Made by a program: the position numbers and the translations under genes
Origin: Streptacidiphilus rugosus AM-16
GTDB lineage: Bacteria > Actinomycetota > Actinomycetes > Streptomycetales > Streptomycetaceae
Direction of reading: 5' to 3'
DNA: 64,000 nucleotides
Assembly (NCBI RefSeq): GCF_000744655.1
Contig: NZ_JQMJ01000001.1
Coordinates: 310,001-374,000, forward strand
Notes under the pieces: model-generated
Databases searched by the model: none
What the model saw: the letters and a program-made list of their open reading frames with translations, nothing else
Told to the model about the DNA's origin: nothing
Shown here: positions 8,603-19,462 of the stretch, one piece after another
Layout of the letters: each line of letters starts with the position of its first letter
How positions within the stretch are numbered: the first letter of the stretch is position 1

Positions 8603-10620
8603 TGGCCCTCGATCCACACGTGACGGTCCAGGCGACCATCGAAGTAGGCCCCCCCGCGATCGGTGTCCCCGTGGTGTTCGGGCCTTTGCTCCCGCTGGCC
8701 CAGGACAAGGTGCTGCGCACGGTGGTGCGCAACGACGCCCACCAGATGAGCAGTTTCGAGATCACCTTCAATGACGGTGTTGGCGCCGACGAAGCCTTGA
8801 TCTACATCGGCAGCAGCATCAGAATCTCGGCCACCGCTCCTTTCAGTCCGATCCCCGAGCCGCTGATCGTCGGTGACGTCACCGCGATCGAGGCGCGTTG
8901 CGAAGGCCTGCAGACGTTCGTGGTGGTCCGCGGATATGACCGCCTTCACCGTCTGCACCGAGGGAAGCACACGAGGATCTTCAGGGAAGAAACCGACATG
9001 ACCGCCATCGAGGAGATCATCCTCGAGACCGGGTTGGTAGGTGAGGTCGTCCCGCCGACTCCGCCGCTCATGCCGATCGTGCACGACTGCCTCGTCCAGT
9101 TCAACCAGACCGATTACGAGTTCATCGCCTACCGCGCTGCCGAGATCGGCTACGAGTTCGGGATGAAGGACGGAGTGTTCTTCTTCCGGCCGGCCGCCGG
9201 TGGAGCGAACGCCACCACGGTGGTCTCCGCCGCCACCTCGATACCGCTGCTGTTCCCTCCCGGTGATGTCCCCGGGGTGGGTTACCTGGAGGCCTTCTAT
9301 CCGCGCATCAGTTCCGCCGGCCTGACCCCCGAGGTCGAGGTGCGCATGTGGGACCCCATCTCCGGCGAACCGCTCGCCGTGCCCGTGCCCACCAACAGCG
9401 AGCAGGCCGACATCACCGCCCAGCCCGCAGAACTGGCGGAGGTGTCGAATCCCAGCGGGTCGACGGAGGCGGACGTCTCCATTGACCCTGACCTCGTCAA
9501 CCCCGAGTTGGCTGAGTCCATGGGCGAGCCGCCCGTGCCCGGCGCCTATCTCGTGGCGGACCGTCCGATGGCCCAGGGCATAGGCGGCCTGGTGAACGTC
9601 GAGCAGATGGCCCTGGCAGCGGCAAACCGCCTGGGCAGCTCGTTTGCCGAAGCCGAGGGATACACCATCGGAAATCCCAACATCGTGCCTGGCAGCACAT
9701 TGGACATCGCCGGTGTTCCCGAGCAGTTCACCGGCGCGTGGGTGGTCAGCCGGTCCGAGCACATCTTCGACAACGAGACCAAGGGCTATCGCACCAAGTT
9801 CTGGGTCGGCCGGCACGAACTCTCGGCGCCCCCGCCCCCCGAACCCCCCAGGATCAACGGACTGGTCCCCGGCATCGTCGCCGACAACCAGGACCTCGAA
9901 CAGATGCGACGCGTCCGGGTCTGCCTGCCGTGGTTGTCGGACGACTTCGTCTCCGACTGGGCACGTGTCGTGCAGTTCGGAGCCGGCAACGCCGGCGGAG
10001 CCCTGTTCCTGCCCGCTGTGTGCGACGAGGTCCTTGTCGGCTTCGAGCACGGTGACATCCGGCGCCCGTACGTCCTGGGCGGCCTGATCAACGCCAGGAT
10101 CAACTATCACAGGCTCGGCCTGGGGCCGGAGATCCCCGCCGAGCCCGGCGGGCAGATCATGCAGCGCGGCTACGTATCGCCGGCAGGGAACAAGCTCGCC
10201 TTCTTCGACGACATGGTTCCGGTAGGACCGGACCCGATCCCGGCAGGGATGAGCCCGGTCATCGAATCCAACTTCGGTCTGACCAACGCGTTCGACAGCA
10301 TGGGCATGGTGGTTTCACCGACCACCGGCACGATGGAGCTCTCCTGCCTCCCGATCGCCCCCGACAGCGATGAACCGGTCGGCACCATGCTCATCACGGC
10401 CGGGTCGCTGGAGGAGGTACCCGGCGGCAGCATCGTGCTCGAGGTCCTGGGCGGCGGAGAGATCGTCATCAACGCCGGTGAGGTCGGGACCGTGACCGTG
10501 AACGGCGGGAGCGCCCTCAACCTGATGGCGGGTGCGATCAATCTCGTGGCCGACGAAGAGATCAGCATGATGGCGCCCACCGTCAGCGTCGAAGCGGCAG
10601 CGATCAGTCTCGGACTGTGA
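8602..10620 (+). CDS. eCIS spike / hub protein (VgrG, gp27-gp5 type, Pvc8-like)
   Basis: 672 aa. The N-terminal about 400 residues resemble phage late-control gpD/gp27 hub domains (FEITFNDGVGADEALIYIGS; IEEIILETGL). An OB-fold gp5/VgrG core lies at about 430-505 (MRRVRVCLPWLSDDFVSDWA ... GFEHGDIRRPYVLGG). The C-terminus is a short beta-helix needle of repeating V/I strands (GTVTVNGGS...NLMAGAINLVADEE). It forms the central puncturing spike under the tube. No PAAR tip gene follows; gp25 comes next after 33 bp. Confidence 0.93.
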   Translation: MALDPHVTVQATIEVGPPAIGVPVVFGPLLPLAQDKVLRTVVRNDAHQMSSFEITFNDGVGADEALIYIGSSIRISATAPFSPIPEPLIVGDVTAIEARCEGLQTFVVVRGYDRLHRLHRGKHTRIFREETDMTAIEEIILETGLVGEVVPPTPPLMPIVHDCLVQFNQTDYEFIAYRAAEIGYEFGMKDGVFFFRPAAGGANATTVVSAATSIPLLFPPGDVPGVGYLEAFYPRISSAGLTPEVEVRMWDPISGEPLAVPVPTNSEQADITAQPAELAEVSNPSGSTEADVSIDPDLVNPELAESMGEPPVPGAYLVADRPMAQGIGGLVNVEQMALAAANRLGSSFAEAEGYTIGNPNIVPGSTLDIAGVPEQFTGAWVVSRSEHIFDNETKGYRTKFWVGRHELSAPPPPEPPRINGLVPGIVADNQDLEQMRRVRVCLPWLSDDFVSDWARVVQFGAGNAGGALFLPAVCDEVLVGFEHGDIRRPYVLGGLINARINYHRLGLGPEIPAEPGGQIMQRGYVSPAGNKLAFFDDMVPVGPDPIPAGMSPVIESNFGLTNAFDSMGMVVSPTTGTMELSCLPIAPDSDEPVGTMLITAGSLEEVPGGSIVLEVLGGGEIVINAGEVGTVTVNGGSALNLMAGAINLVADEEISMMAPTVSVEAAAISLGL

Positions 10621-10653
10621 CAGTGCCGGCCGCCGAAAGGAACCACCCCCACC

Positions 10654-11070
10654 ATGACATCGAAAGCCCCCGACTTCGCCGGTATCGGCTGGGCGTTCCC
10701 CATGGGAGTCAACCCCAGCGGCGGGATCGCCATGGTCCGCGGACACGACGCCCTGGTGAAGGCCATGCGCCTGATCCTGACGACCTACCCCGGCGAACGT
10801 CCCATGCGCCCCGGATTCGGATGCCGACTACGCGACTACGTCTTCGCCGGCGCCACACCCTCAACCGCTGCCCTGATCGCCCAAGAAGTCCGCAGCTCCC
10901 TGAAGCAATGGGAACCACGAGTGGACGTCAACAGCGTCAACGTCCACCCCGCCAAGGACGACCCGACCCTGCTCTACATCGACATCCAGTACACGATGAA
11001 GGCCACCGCCGACGCTCGCAGCCTGGTGTTCCCCTTCTACACGATCCCTGAAGAAGGATGTGACTACTAG
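10654..11070 (+). CDS. eCIS baseplate wedge GPW/gp25 family (Pvc9-like)
   Basis: 138 aa. The conserved gp25 core is clear: ALVKAMRLILTTYPGERPMR followed by PGFGCRLRDYVFAG, a loop and VDVNSVNVHP, ending with a strand pair. gp25 nucleates sheath assembly on the baseplate. GAAAGGAA lies 12 bp before the start. The baseplate J gene begins 2 bp after the stop. Confidence 0.93.
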   Translation: MTSKAPDFAGIGWAFPMGVNPSGGIAMVRGHDALVKAMRLILTTYPGERPMRPGFGCRLRDYVFAGATPSTAALIAQEVRSSLKQWEPRVDVNSVNVHPAKDDPTLLYIDIQYTMKATADARSLVFPFYTIPEEGCDY

Positions 11071-11072
11071 CG

Positions 11073-13031
11073 ATGGCACTGCCGGCCCCCAACCTCGACG
11101 ACCGCCGCTTCCAGGACCTCGTCGACGACGCCAAGCGCATGGTTCAAAAGCGCTGCCCGGAATGGACCGACCACAACGTCTCCGACCCAGGCGTGACCCT
11201 GATCGAGACGTTCGCCTTCATGACCGATCAGTTGCTCTACCGGCTCAACCGCGTGCCCGATCGCCTGTACATCAAGTTCCTTGATCTCATCGGCGTACAG
11301 ATGCTCCCGCCGACCCCCGCCAGGGTGCCGCTAACCTTCTGGCTCAGTGCCCCGGCACGCACCACCATGCCGATCGGCGTCGGCACCCGGGCCGGGACCG
11401 TCCGCACCGTCTCCCACGATCCCATCGTCTTCGCCACCGTCGACGAACTCCAGATCGTGCCGGCCAGACTCCGGCACACCCGGGCCCGATTCTCCGACGC
11501 CGACGAATTCACCGACCCCACCTCCGGCCGGGACAAGTTCACCCCCTACGCCGCATTCTCCGAAGTGCCCCAGCACGAGGACGCCCTCTACCTCGGGTTC
11601 GCCGAAGCCATGCCCCAATGCACCCTGCGCTTCGACATCGACTGCACCATCGACGGCGTGGGCGTGGACCCGACCCACCCACCGCTGCGCTGGCAGGCCT
11701 GGGACGGGCAGGACTGGGTCGACTGCGAGGTCTGGGAGGACGAGACCGGCGGGCTCAACCGCAAGGGCAAGGTCCTGCTGAGCGTCCCGGACAGCCACGA
11801 GGTCAGCGTCATCGACTCACAGCGGGCGGGATGGCTCCGCGCCCAGATCATCTACCCGGACGACGAGGACGTTCCCCGATACAGCGCCTCTCCCGTGATC
11901 CGGGGACTCTACGTCACCACCGTCGGCGGAACGGTGGAGGCGATCCAAGCCGCCCTGATCAAGGACGAAGTGCTCGGCGAAACCGAAGGCGTACCCGGGC
12001 AGCAGTTCAAGCTCCAACACGCTCCCGTCCTCGCCGGAGCAGGCGCCCCCGTCCTCAACGTCAGCTCCGACGACGGATGGCAGGAATGGCAGGAAGTCGA
12101 CAGCTTCGCCACCAGCAGCCCCGACGACCGGCACTTCGTGCTCGACTCCGTCACCGGCACCGTGCTGTTCGGCCCCGCGCTGCGGCAACCTGACGGCACC
12201 TTGCATCAGTACGGCGCCGTCCCACTGGTGGGCTCCACCGTCGTCATGCGCCGGTACTCCACTGGTGGCGGGCGACAGGGCAACATCGCCCGCAACTCCA
12301 TCCGCACCCTCAAGACCTCCATCCCGTTCGTGAGCAACGTCGAGAACCGCCAACCCGCCCAGGGTGGCGTCGACGGCGAGACTCTCGAGGAGGCCAAGGC
12401 CCGCGGCCCCCTCACACTGCGCGCACGCAGCCGCGCCGTCACCGCCGAGGACTACGAGGCCATCTCCCGCGAGGCGGCCCCCGAGACAGCCCGGGTCCGC
12501 TGTCTGACCGCAGGCGAACACGATGTCGACGCGGGCTCGGTAAAGGTCCTGATCGTCCCTGCCGCGGCAAGCGAGAACCACCGCATCCGCTTCGAGGACC
12601 TCGTCCCCGCCCCCGACACCCTGGAGCGCATCACCAACCGGCTGAACCAGGTGCGCCTCGTCGGCGCCCGGGTCCTGGTCGAACCCCCGCGCTACCAGGG
12701 CATCACCGTCGTCGCCCGGATCGTCGCGCGCCGCAACGCGGACATCGCACAGCTGCGCGAGGATGCCCTCGACGGCCTGTACAACTTCCTCAACCCCCTG
12801 ACCGGCGGTCACGAGGGCACCGGCTGGCCCTTCGGACGCGACGTTCAAAGCGGGGAGATCTTCGCGATCCTCCAGCGAATCCGCGGAGTCGACTTCATCG
12901 AGGACGTCCGCCTCTTCGGTGCCAATCCCGTGACCGGCGACCGCGGCGCCCAGACCAACCGCCTCACCTTGGAGCCCAACAGCCTGATCTTCTCCTTCGA
13001 ACACCAGGTCCGCATCGAGGAGGCGCCATGA
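11073..13031 (+). CDS. eCIS baseplate protein J / gp6 family (Pvc11-like)
   Basis: 652 aa. The N-terminus (DDRRFQDLVDDAKRMVQKR, NVSDPGVTLIETFAFMTDQL) is the wedge-protein signature, and the core at about 455 onward (AVTAEDYEAISREAAPETAR) is the baseplate J motif. It builds the wedge ring that holds the hub and triggers contraction. Its end overlaps the start of tail protein I by 4 bp (ATGA), consistent with stoichiometric co-translation. Confidence 0.93.
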   Translation: MALPAPNLDDRRFQDLVDDAKRMVQKRCPEWTDHNVSDPGVTLIETFAFMTDQLLYRLNRVPDRLYIKFLDLIGVQMLPPTPARVPLTFWLSAPARTTMPIGVGTRAGTVRTVSHDPIVFATVDELQIVPARLRHTRARFSDADEFTDPTSGRDKFTPYAAFSEVPQHEDALYLGFAEAMPQCTLRFDIDCTIDGVGVDPTHPPLRWQAWDGQDWVDCEVWEDETGGLNRKGKVLLSVPDSHEVSVIDSQRAGWLRAQIIYPDDEDVPRYSASPVIRGLYVTTVGGTVEAIQAALIKDEVLGETEGVPGQQFKLQHAPVLAGAGAPVLNVSSDDGWQEWQEVDSFATSSPDDRHFVLDSVTGTVLFGPALRQPDGTLHQYGAVPLVGSTVVMRRYSTGGGRQGNIARNSIRTLKTSIPFVSNVENRQPAQGGVDGETLEEAKARGPLTLRARSRAVTAEDYEAISREAAPETARVRCLTAGEHDVDAGSVKVLIVPAAASENHRIRFEDLVPAPDTLERITNRLNQVRLVGARVLVEPPRYQGITVVARIVARRNADIAQLREDALDGLYNFLNPLTGGHEGTGWPFGRDVQSGEIFAILQRIRGVDFIEDVRLFGANPVTGDRGAQTNRLTLEPNSLIFSFEHQVRIEEAP

Positions 13032-13563
13032 GAGGAACCGTCCCCGGCCTCGGCACCCCCTACCCGCTGGGTTCCCTGATGCCGGCGGTCTACCAGGAGG
13101 ACCCCTTCGCGATGCAATGGCTCGCCGGGCTCGACGACGTCCTGGCACCGGCCATCTCCTCCCTGGACTGCCTCGAGGCCTACATCGACCCGCGGCTCGC
13201 CCCCATGGACTTTCTGGAATGGCTGGCCAGTTGGGTGGGAATCATAGTCGACCGGAACTGGCCCATTGACCGCGTCCGCATCGCCGTGAGCCGCGCCGTC
13301 GCGCTCTACCGCACTCGCGGCACGCCCGACGGACTGCGTGACTACGTCGAGGTACTGACCGGCGGCCGGGTCGAGGTGCTCGACAACGGCGGAGCCTCCT
13401 GGTCCAGCGCCCCCGGCGCGGAGCTTCCGGGTGAGGACACCCCACGACTGGCGATCCGGGTCACCCTCGACAACCCGGACGGCGTGAGCATCCCCGCTCT
13501 CAACGAGTTGGTCATCGCGGCGAAGCCCGCCCATGTTGTGCATCGACTGGAGGTCGTAGGCTC

Positions 13564-13567
<4 letters not shown>
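13028..13567 (+). CDS. eCIS phage tail protein I family (Pvc12/gp7-like wedge)
   Basis: 179 aa. The tail protein I pattern is visible: PAVYQEDPFAMQWLAGLDDV, then DPRLAPMDFLEWLASWVGI and RIAVSRAVALYRTRGTPDGL. It partners baseplate J in the wedge. ATGA overlaps occur at both ends (13028-13031 and 13564-13567). It is shorter than Pvc12, as is usual for actinobacterial clusters of this type. Confidence 0.9.
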
Positions 13568-15588
<2,021 letters not shown>

Positions 15589-16458
15589 GGCTTTTCAGAG
15601 CGGCCACCAAACGGGTGGCGGTGGCACTGAGCCGACCGGCAGCGAAACGAGCGAGGCTCCCCGGCGTTGAGTGAGATGTCTGACGTCTCAACTCGATCGC
15701 TGGAGAGCCTCGTTGGTCGTTCATCCTGCCGCACTCGACGTGCCCCATGCCCTGGTGGAGTGGGTCACCATGCTGATAGTCACCCGTGAAGGTGACCGCC
15801 GGTGCAAGCTTCGGCCGGCGCAGCGCGCGATCGTCGCTCTGGTGTACCTGCGCAAGCACGACACCCTTTCCCAGCTCGCGGCCGGCTTCGGCATCAGCGT
15901 CGGCACCGCCCACGCCTACGTCCACCAAGTGATCGCTCTGCTCGCCCGCCGCGCACCAGGCCTGACCCAGGCCCTGCGCGAGGCGGACAGCGAGTACGTC
16001 CTGGTTGACGGCACCCTCGCGCCGTGCGACCGGGTTGGCGACGGCCGCGTCGACTACAGCGGCAAGCACCGCCGCCACCGTGAACCTACGGGTTGTCACC
16101 GGTCCCGAAGGCAACCTGCTCTGGGTATCCCGACCCCTGCCCGGTCGCGCCCACGACCTCACCGCCGCCCGCAGGCACCGCATCATCACGACCTGTACCC
16201 GGCTGAAGACCCCCGCGCTCACCGACCTCGCCTAAACCGGAGCCGGTCCAGGCCTCGCCGTGCCGATCCATCGCCGACCCAAGCAGGAGCTCACCGCCAA
16301 GGAGAGGTCGCTGAACAAGGCCCACGCTCGACTGCGCTGCCCAGTGGAACGGCGTCGGCACCGTCAAGCGCTGGCGGATCTTCCGACACGCCCGTTGCAG
16401 CCCCAGCCGACTCACGTCAGCCGCGAAGGCAGTGCTCACCCTCGAGAGGCAACGCTGA
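15589..16458 (+). pseudogene. IS5-family transposase relic
   Basis: Translation from TTG 15713 gives [20 protein letters not shown], an HTH ([19 protein letters not shown]) and a DDE-type [21 protein letters not shown] frameshift near 16080, a TAA where YTGAG should continue (16232) and further shifts near 16345 destroy the gene; the C-terminal [12 protein letters not shown] is still readable. A left end (gaggcttttcagag) sits at the stop codon of the CIS membrane gene. Two other pieces of the same element occur at 40984-41207 and 53181-53347. Confidence 0.85.
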
Positions 16459-16495
16459 AAACAGTGACTCAGCGCGATTGGCGATCGGAGGTGCT

Positions 16496-16532
16496 TTGAC
16501 AACAGTTAACAACGACAACCTATAGTGGGGGA
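16496..16532 (+). promoter_or_regulatory. Promoter of MarR gene, probably leaderless
   Basis: TTGACA (16496-16501) and TATAGT (16521-16526) with a 19-bp spacer lie directly before ATG 16533. Transcription would start at or next to the A of the ATG, giving a leaderless mRNA; there is no separate purine-rich ribosome site except GGGGGA inside the -10/ATG gap. The direct repeat GACAAC (16498-16503, 16514-16519) and GTTAAC could be an autoregulatory operator. Confidence 0.55.
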
Positions 16533-16979
16533 ATGCTTGAGACATCGAACGGCCTGCGGGCTCACCTCGGCTACTGGCTGCGACGGCTGTCGGACGAGGT
16601 GGACGGGCGGTTCGAGCGCGAGCTCGCGAAGCAGGGTGTGACCGTCGCCCAGTGGAAGGTGATGTCCACCATCGACCGAGGGGATGCCGTCACCACGGGT
16701 GACGTCGCACGCTTCCTCGGGATCGATGCCAGCGCGGTGTCCCGGCTGGTCGACCGGCTGGTCCTGAAGGGGCTCATGGTCCGCAACCCGGACCCGGCCT
16801 CCCGCCGCAGCATGCTCCTCGCGCTCACCGGGACGGGCAGCAAGCTCGTCCCGCGTCTGGCGCAGATTGCCGAGGAGAACGAGGCCTACTTCTTCGACTC
16901 GCTCGCTGAGGAGCAGCGCACTCTGCTCGTCGACTGCATCCGCACGGTGCTCGCCGGGACGGAGTCAGCCGGCGCCTGA
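16533..16979 (+). CDS. MarR-family transcriptional regulator
   Basis: 148 aa, typical MarR length. The winged helix is visible: VTVAQWKVMSTIDRGDAVTT, then DVARFLGIDASAVSRLVDRL (recognition helix) and the wing MVRNPDPASRRSMLLALTGTG. It is a dimeric repressor type; the ligand is unknown. It stands alone and converges on the small gene at 16965 (15-bp overlap of 3' ends). The target may be itself, given the repeats in its promoter. Confidence 0.9.
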   Translation: MLETSNGLRAHLGYWLRRLSDEVDGRFERELAKQGVTVAQWKVMSTIDRGDAVTTGDVARFLGIDASAVSRLVDRLVLKGLMVRNPDPASRRSMLLALTGTGSKLVPRLAQIAEENEAYFFDSLAEEQRTLLVDCIRTVLAGTESAGA

Positions 16980-17303
16980 GGCGGGAAAAGCCATCACGTA
17001 GATGGCGGCATACCGGGCCGCGAAGTCGTCGACGAACAGGTCGGCGACTTCGCGGCTGCAGCCGTCGAGCAGGAGCCGCGCGAACGGTGCGGAGTGCCGC
17101 GCCCGCTCTGCGCCCACGTAGTAGGCGGCGGCGTAGGCCTCAACGTCAGGGACGGGATTCTCCGCGGCGTAGTCGGCGAGCGGATCGGCGCCGTAGGGCT
17201 GCTCGCTGCTCTCCGGGGAGGGGATATCGGGGTTCACGGGTCTCGCAATCTTGGGGGGTGTCGGATATCGGGGCTGGGGGCGCGTTCCTGTCGCGGCGTT
17301 CAC
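16965..17303 (-). CDS. Hypothetical protein downstream of SsgA-like gene
   Basis: 112 aa. A Pro-rich N-terminus is followed by a helical acidic part (DVEAYAAAYYVGAERARHSA; EVADLFVDDFAARYAAIYVM). I do not recognise a family. The start overlaps the stop of the SsgA-like gene by 4 bp (ATGA at 17300-17303), so the two are co-translated and may act together in cell-division control. Confidence 0.6.
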   Translation of the reverse strand: MNAATGTRPQPRYPTPPKIARPVNPDIPSPESSEQPYGADPLADYAAENPVPDVEAYAAAYYVGAERARHSAPFARLLLDGCSREVADLFVDDFAARYAAIYVMAFPASGAG

Positions 17304-17710
17304 TCGCTCATGAGGGCCATCAGCCCCGCGTCGAGATCCAGGTGCTCGGACTCCGTTCCTGTCGGGACCAGTTTCTCGGTCTCGCGGAGCCAGTTCAGGA
17401 CCTTCGTCCGTGAAGTGGCGAGCACCACGTCTGCTTCGGGCGACTTCAGGCTGAGGCAGAGCTTGGTGACCCTGCCCCGCTTCGCGGGCCAGATCCGGAC
17501 GTCCCCGATGCCGCTCGCCACGAGCACGCCTTCGGAGAGGAGTTCCCGCGAGATCACCCAGACGATCTCCTGGCCGTCCCAGTCCTCGAAGGCGAGGGAG
17601 ACCGCGTAGGGGTCGTCAGCGCGGTAGGTCAGCACGGTGCGGATCGGGAGCTCCCACGAGGAGGAGAGGACCACGTTGGCCGTGAGTGTCAGGGAAAGTG
17701 CTTGCGCCAA
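17300..17710 (-). CDS. SsgA-family sporulation / cell-division regulator
   Basis: 136 aa. Features of SsgA-like proteins are present: DDPYAVSLAFEDWDGQEIVW, ISRELLSEGVLVASGIGDVR, then a C-terminal VLNWLRETEKLVPTGTESEH. These actinomycete-specific proteins position septa and peptidoglycan machinery during sporulation. The gene runs in an operon with the 112-aa protein. A second family member lies at 55545. Confidence 0.92.
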   Translation of the reverse strand: MAQALSLTLTANVVLSSSWELPIRTVLTYRADDPYAVSLAFEDWDGQEIVWVISRELLSEGVLVASGIGDVRIWPAKRGRVTKLCLSLKSPEADVVLATSRTKVLNWLRETEKLVPTGTESEHLDLDAGLMALMSE

Positions 17711-17947
17711 GGGTCTGCCCTCTCGTGCTTGGCTTACGCGGCGGTCCTGCTTGCTCGGATTTGCCTGCGATTTACAAGCAATATCCAGGGCCCACCAATA
17801 ATTGTCAAGGCAAGAGTTGATGTGACCATGGTTACGGGGTGCTGGGCGTGGAGTTGATCTTTATTGCCCTTTTGGCCCCGCCCCGCTGCCTGCCTGTGCG
17901 GCCAGAGGTGAGAGCGTCGGGGGGTGATGCTCCCCGACCATCGGCGC

Positions 17948-18409
17948 ATGAGCGTGAACGTCACAGCATTGAAGGACGACAGCAGCTACGCGGGAATCTC
18001 GGGTTGGGAGATCGTCCCTCTCAACGCCAATGACTTGAGCGGAACCATCCCCTATCCACTCGTCGACGGCGACGGGGAGTACGTGCCCGAGGCCATCACC
18101 TTCCACTTCCACCCCGGGGTTCTCCGGAACGAAGCCGTGTGCTGCATCCAGCTGTGGGCAAATGGCCAGCCTGTCTTTGTCTCTTCTGAAGTAGGCGGCA
18201 ACCTCCAGGCCAGCCGCCGCGACGACCCGCCCGGGCAACCCGCTGCTGTCGCGATCCGCATCAAAGAGAACGACGACGCCCTCACCTGGGTGACCTTCCG
18301 CGTGCCGTACCCCGTGAGCGTGACCTACCGGATCTGGCTCGAGCGTGCCCCGGATGAGAAAGATTGGGAGCTTCTGCCCACGATGCCGTTCCGGATAACA
18401 GCAAGTTGA
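17948..18409 (+). CDS. Hypothetical protein
   Basis: 153 aa from ATG 17948 (the frame is open to GTG 17924, with no better ribosome site). The composition is natural: SVNVTALKDDSSYAGISGWE near the start, alternating beta strands, and an ending of YRIWLERAPDEKDWELLPTM. It looks like a single beta-sandwich domain with no signal peptide. I recognise no family. Confidence 0.5.
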   Translation: MSVNVTALKDDSSYAGISGWEIVPLNANDLSGTIPYPLVDGDGEYVPEAITFHFHPGVLRNEAVCCIQLWANGQPVFVSSEVGGNLQASRRDDPPGQPAAVAIRIKENDDALTWVTFRVPYPVSVTYRIWLERAPDEKDWELLPTMPFRITAS

Positions 18410-18588
18410 ACCCGAACGCCCGCGATGCCTGGAACGGCGGGCCCCACAGGAACCCTGGGGTCGGCTCCTCCCCAGTACTGGGGACACGCCTAGGGCCTCT
18501 CCCCGATCCGGAGCCCACCCCCTATGACGTCAACTGGGAACAAGAGCAGATCCCCGAAGCACCCGACAAGGATCCCCATGACCAGTGA
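18364..18588 (+). CDS. Possible small protein overlapping two neighbours
   Basis: A 74-codon frame that starts inside the end of the preceding gene and ends 11 bp inside the next one (TGA 18586-18588). The C-terminal half (PDPEPTPYDVNWEQEQIPEA) looks coding and would couple translation to the anti-sigma-like gene, but the N-terminal part overlaps another frame. Evidence is weak. Confidence 0.3.
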   Translation: MGASAHDAVPDNSKLNPNARDAWNGGPHRNPGVGSSPVLGTRLGPLPDPEPTPYDVNWEQEQIPEAPDKDPHDQ

Positions 18589-19462
18589 GTACGCGACCGG
18601 CGCACCGCGCTCAGCACAGGAGTTGCTGTGGCCGCTGCCACCGATGTGCGGAGTGCTGGGCGTGGCGCTCACCTGGTACCTGCCCGATCCGGACGCAGGG
18701 CGCGACGCGGCCCGGGACACGATCGGGCGGCAGCTGGTGATCTGGGGTCTGGGCGCGGACGCACTCGTGCACACCGTCGGCCTCGTCCTGGACGAGCTGA
18801 TCGCCAGCGCGGTGCGTCACGGCGCGGGCCCGCTCTTTCTGGAGATCAACGGCACCGGCGACGGCGTTGCCGTCGCGGTTCGCGCGGCCGGCACCGCCGA
18901 GTGGGCCGACCCTGCCGGCGCCGGCGCGCGTGGCCTGGAAGCCGCGCAGGCGCTCGCCGACGAACTGGACCTGTGGCCGTTGCCCGACGGCAGCGGCCAT
19001 GCCTACGTCGCCGTCTTCGAGGTCGTCGCCCCGGCGCGTGGTCGCTCCGACGATGCCACGCAGTCGTCCACCGCGGGTCTCGCCCCAGCCGCGTCCCGCG
19101 GCGCCGGCACGGGATACGAGGCGGGAACGGCGACGCGACGCCGCCCCACATGCGCGGGGAGCGACGTCACGCCGACCGGGCTGTGCCTCTCCCTAGGCAG
19201 CAGCGCCGGCCCGGCTTCGGTGGCCGCCCGCCTGCACAGGCGCCGCCGGCGCACTCAGGTGCTGACGCGCACCGACGGCTGGCCCTGCCAGGGCGGCGGG
19301 CTCAACGCGACACTCGGCGGCCCGAGGGGACCGACCCGGAGCCGCGCAGGCCCGAACCGGCGCCACGGCGATCCAAGTACCGTCCAAAGGAAGAAAGTTG
19401 ACCGTCGGTCGGCTGTCAGTCGGCCCACTGCTGGAGCCAGCTTAGGAAACCGCTCTCGCTGA
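18578..19462 (+). CDS. RsbW-like ATP-binding regulatory protein (HATPase_c)
   Basis: I start at ATG 18578, behind AAGGA. Residues about 1-150 are a GHKL/HATPase domain of the anti-sigma type: N-box LVLDELIASAVRHGAGPLFL and a glycine box GARGLEAAQALADELDLW. Such stand-alone ATPases in Streptomyces bind sigma factors or anti-anti-sigma proteins. After about residue 160 the sequence becomes Arg/Gly/Ser-rich and unlike the family. The true gene may have ended earlier and lost its stop by frameshift; the tail converges on and overlaps the lipoprotein gene at 19416. Confidence 0.65.
   Translation: MTSEYATGAPRSAQELLWPLPPMCGVLGVALTWYLPDPDAGRDAARDTIGRQLVIWGLGADALVHTVGLVLDELIASAVRHGAGPLFLEINGTGDGVAVAVRAAGTAEWADPAGAGARGLEAAQALADELDLWPLPDGSGHAYVAVFEVVAPARGRSDDATQSSTAGLAPAASRGAGTGYEAGTATRRRPTCAGSDVTPTGLCLSLGSSAGPASVAARLHRRRRRTQVLTRTDGWPCQGGGLNATLGGPRGPTRSRAGPNRRHGDPSTVQRKKVDRRSAVSRPTAGASLGNRSR

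Noticed and set aside
15589-16458. Treating the IS5 relic as an eCIS cargo gene because of its position
   Set aside because: The HTH, DDE pattern and two further copies in the window identify it as a transposase.
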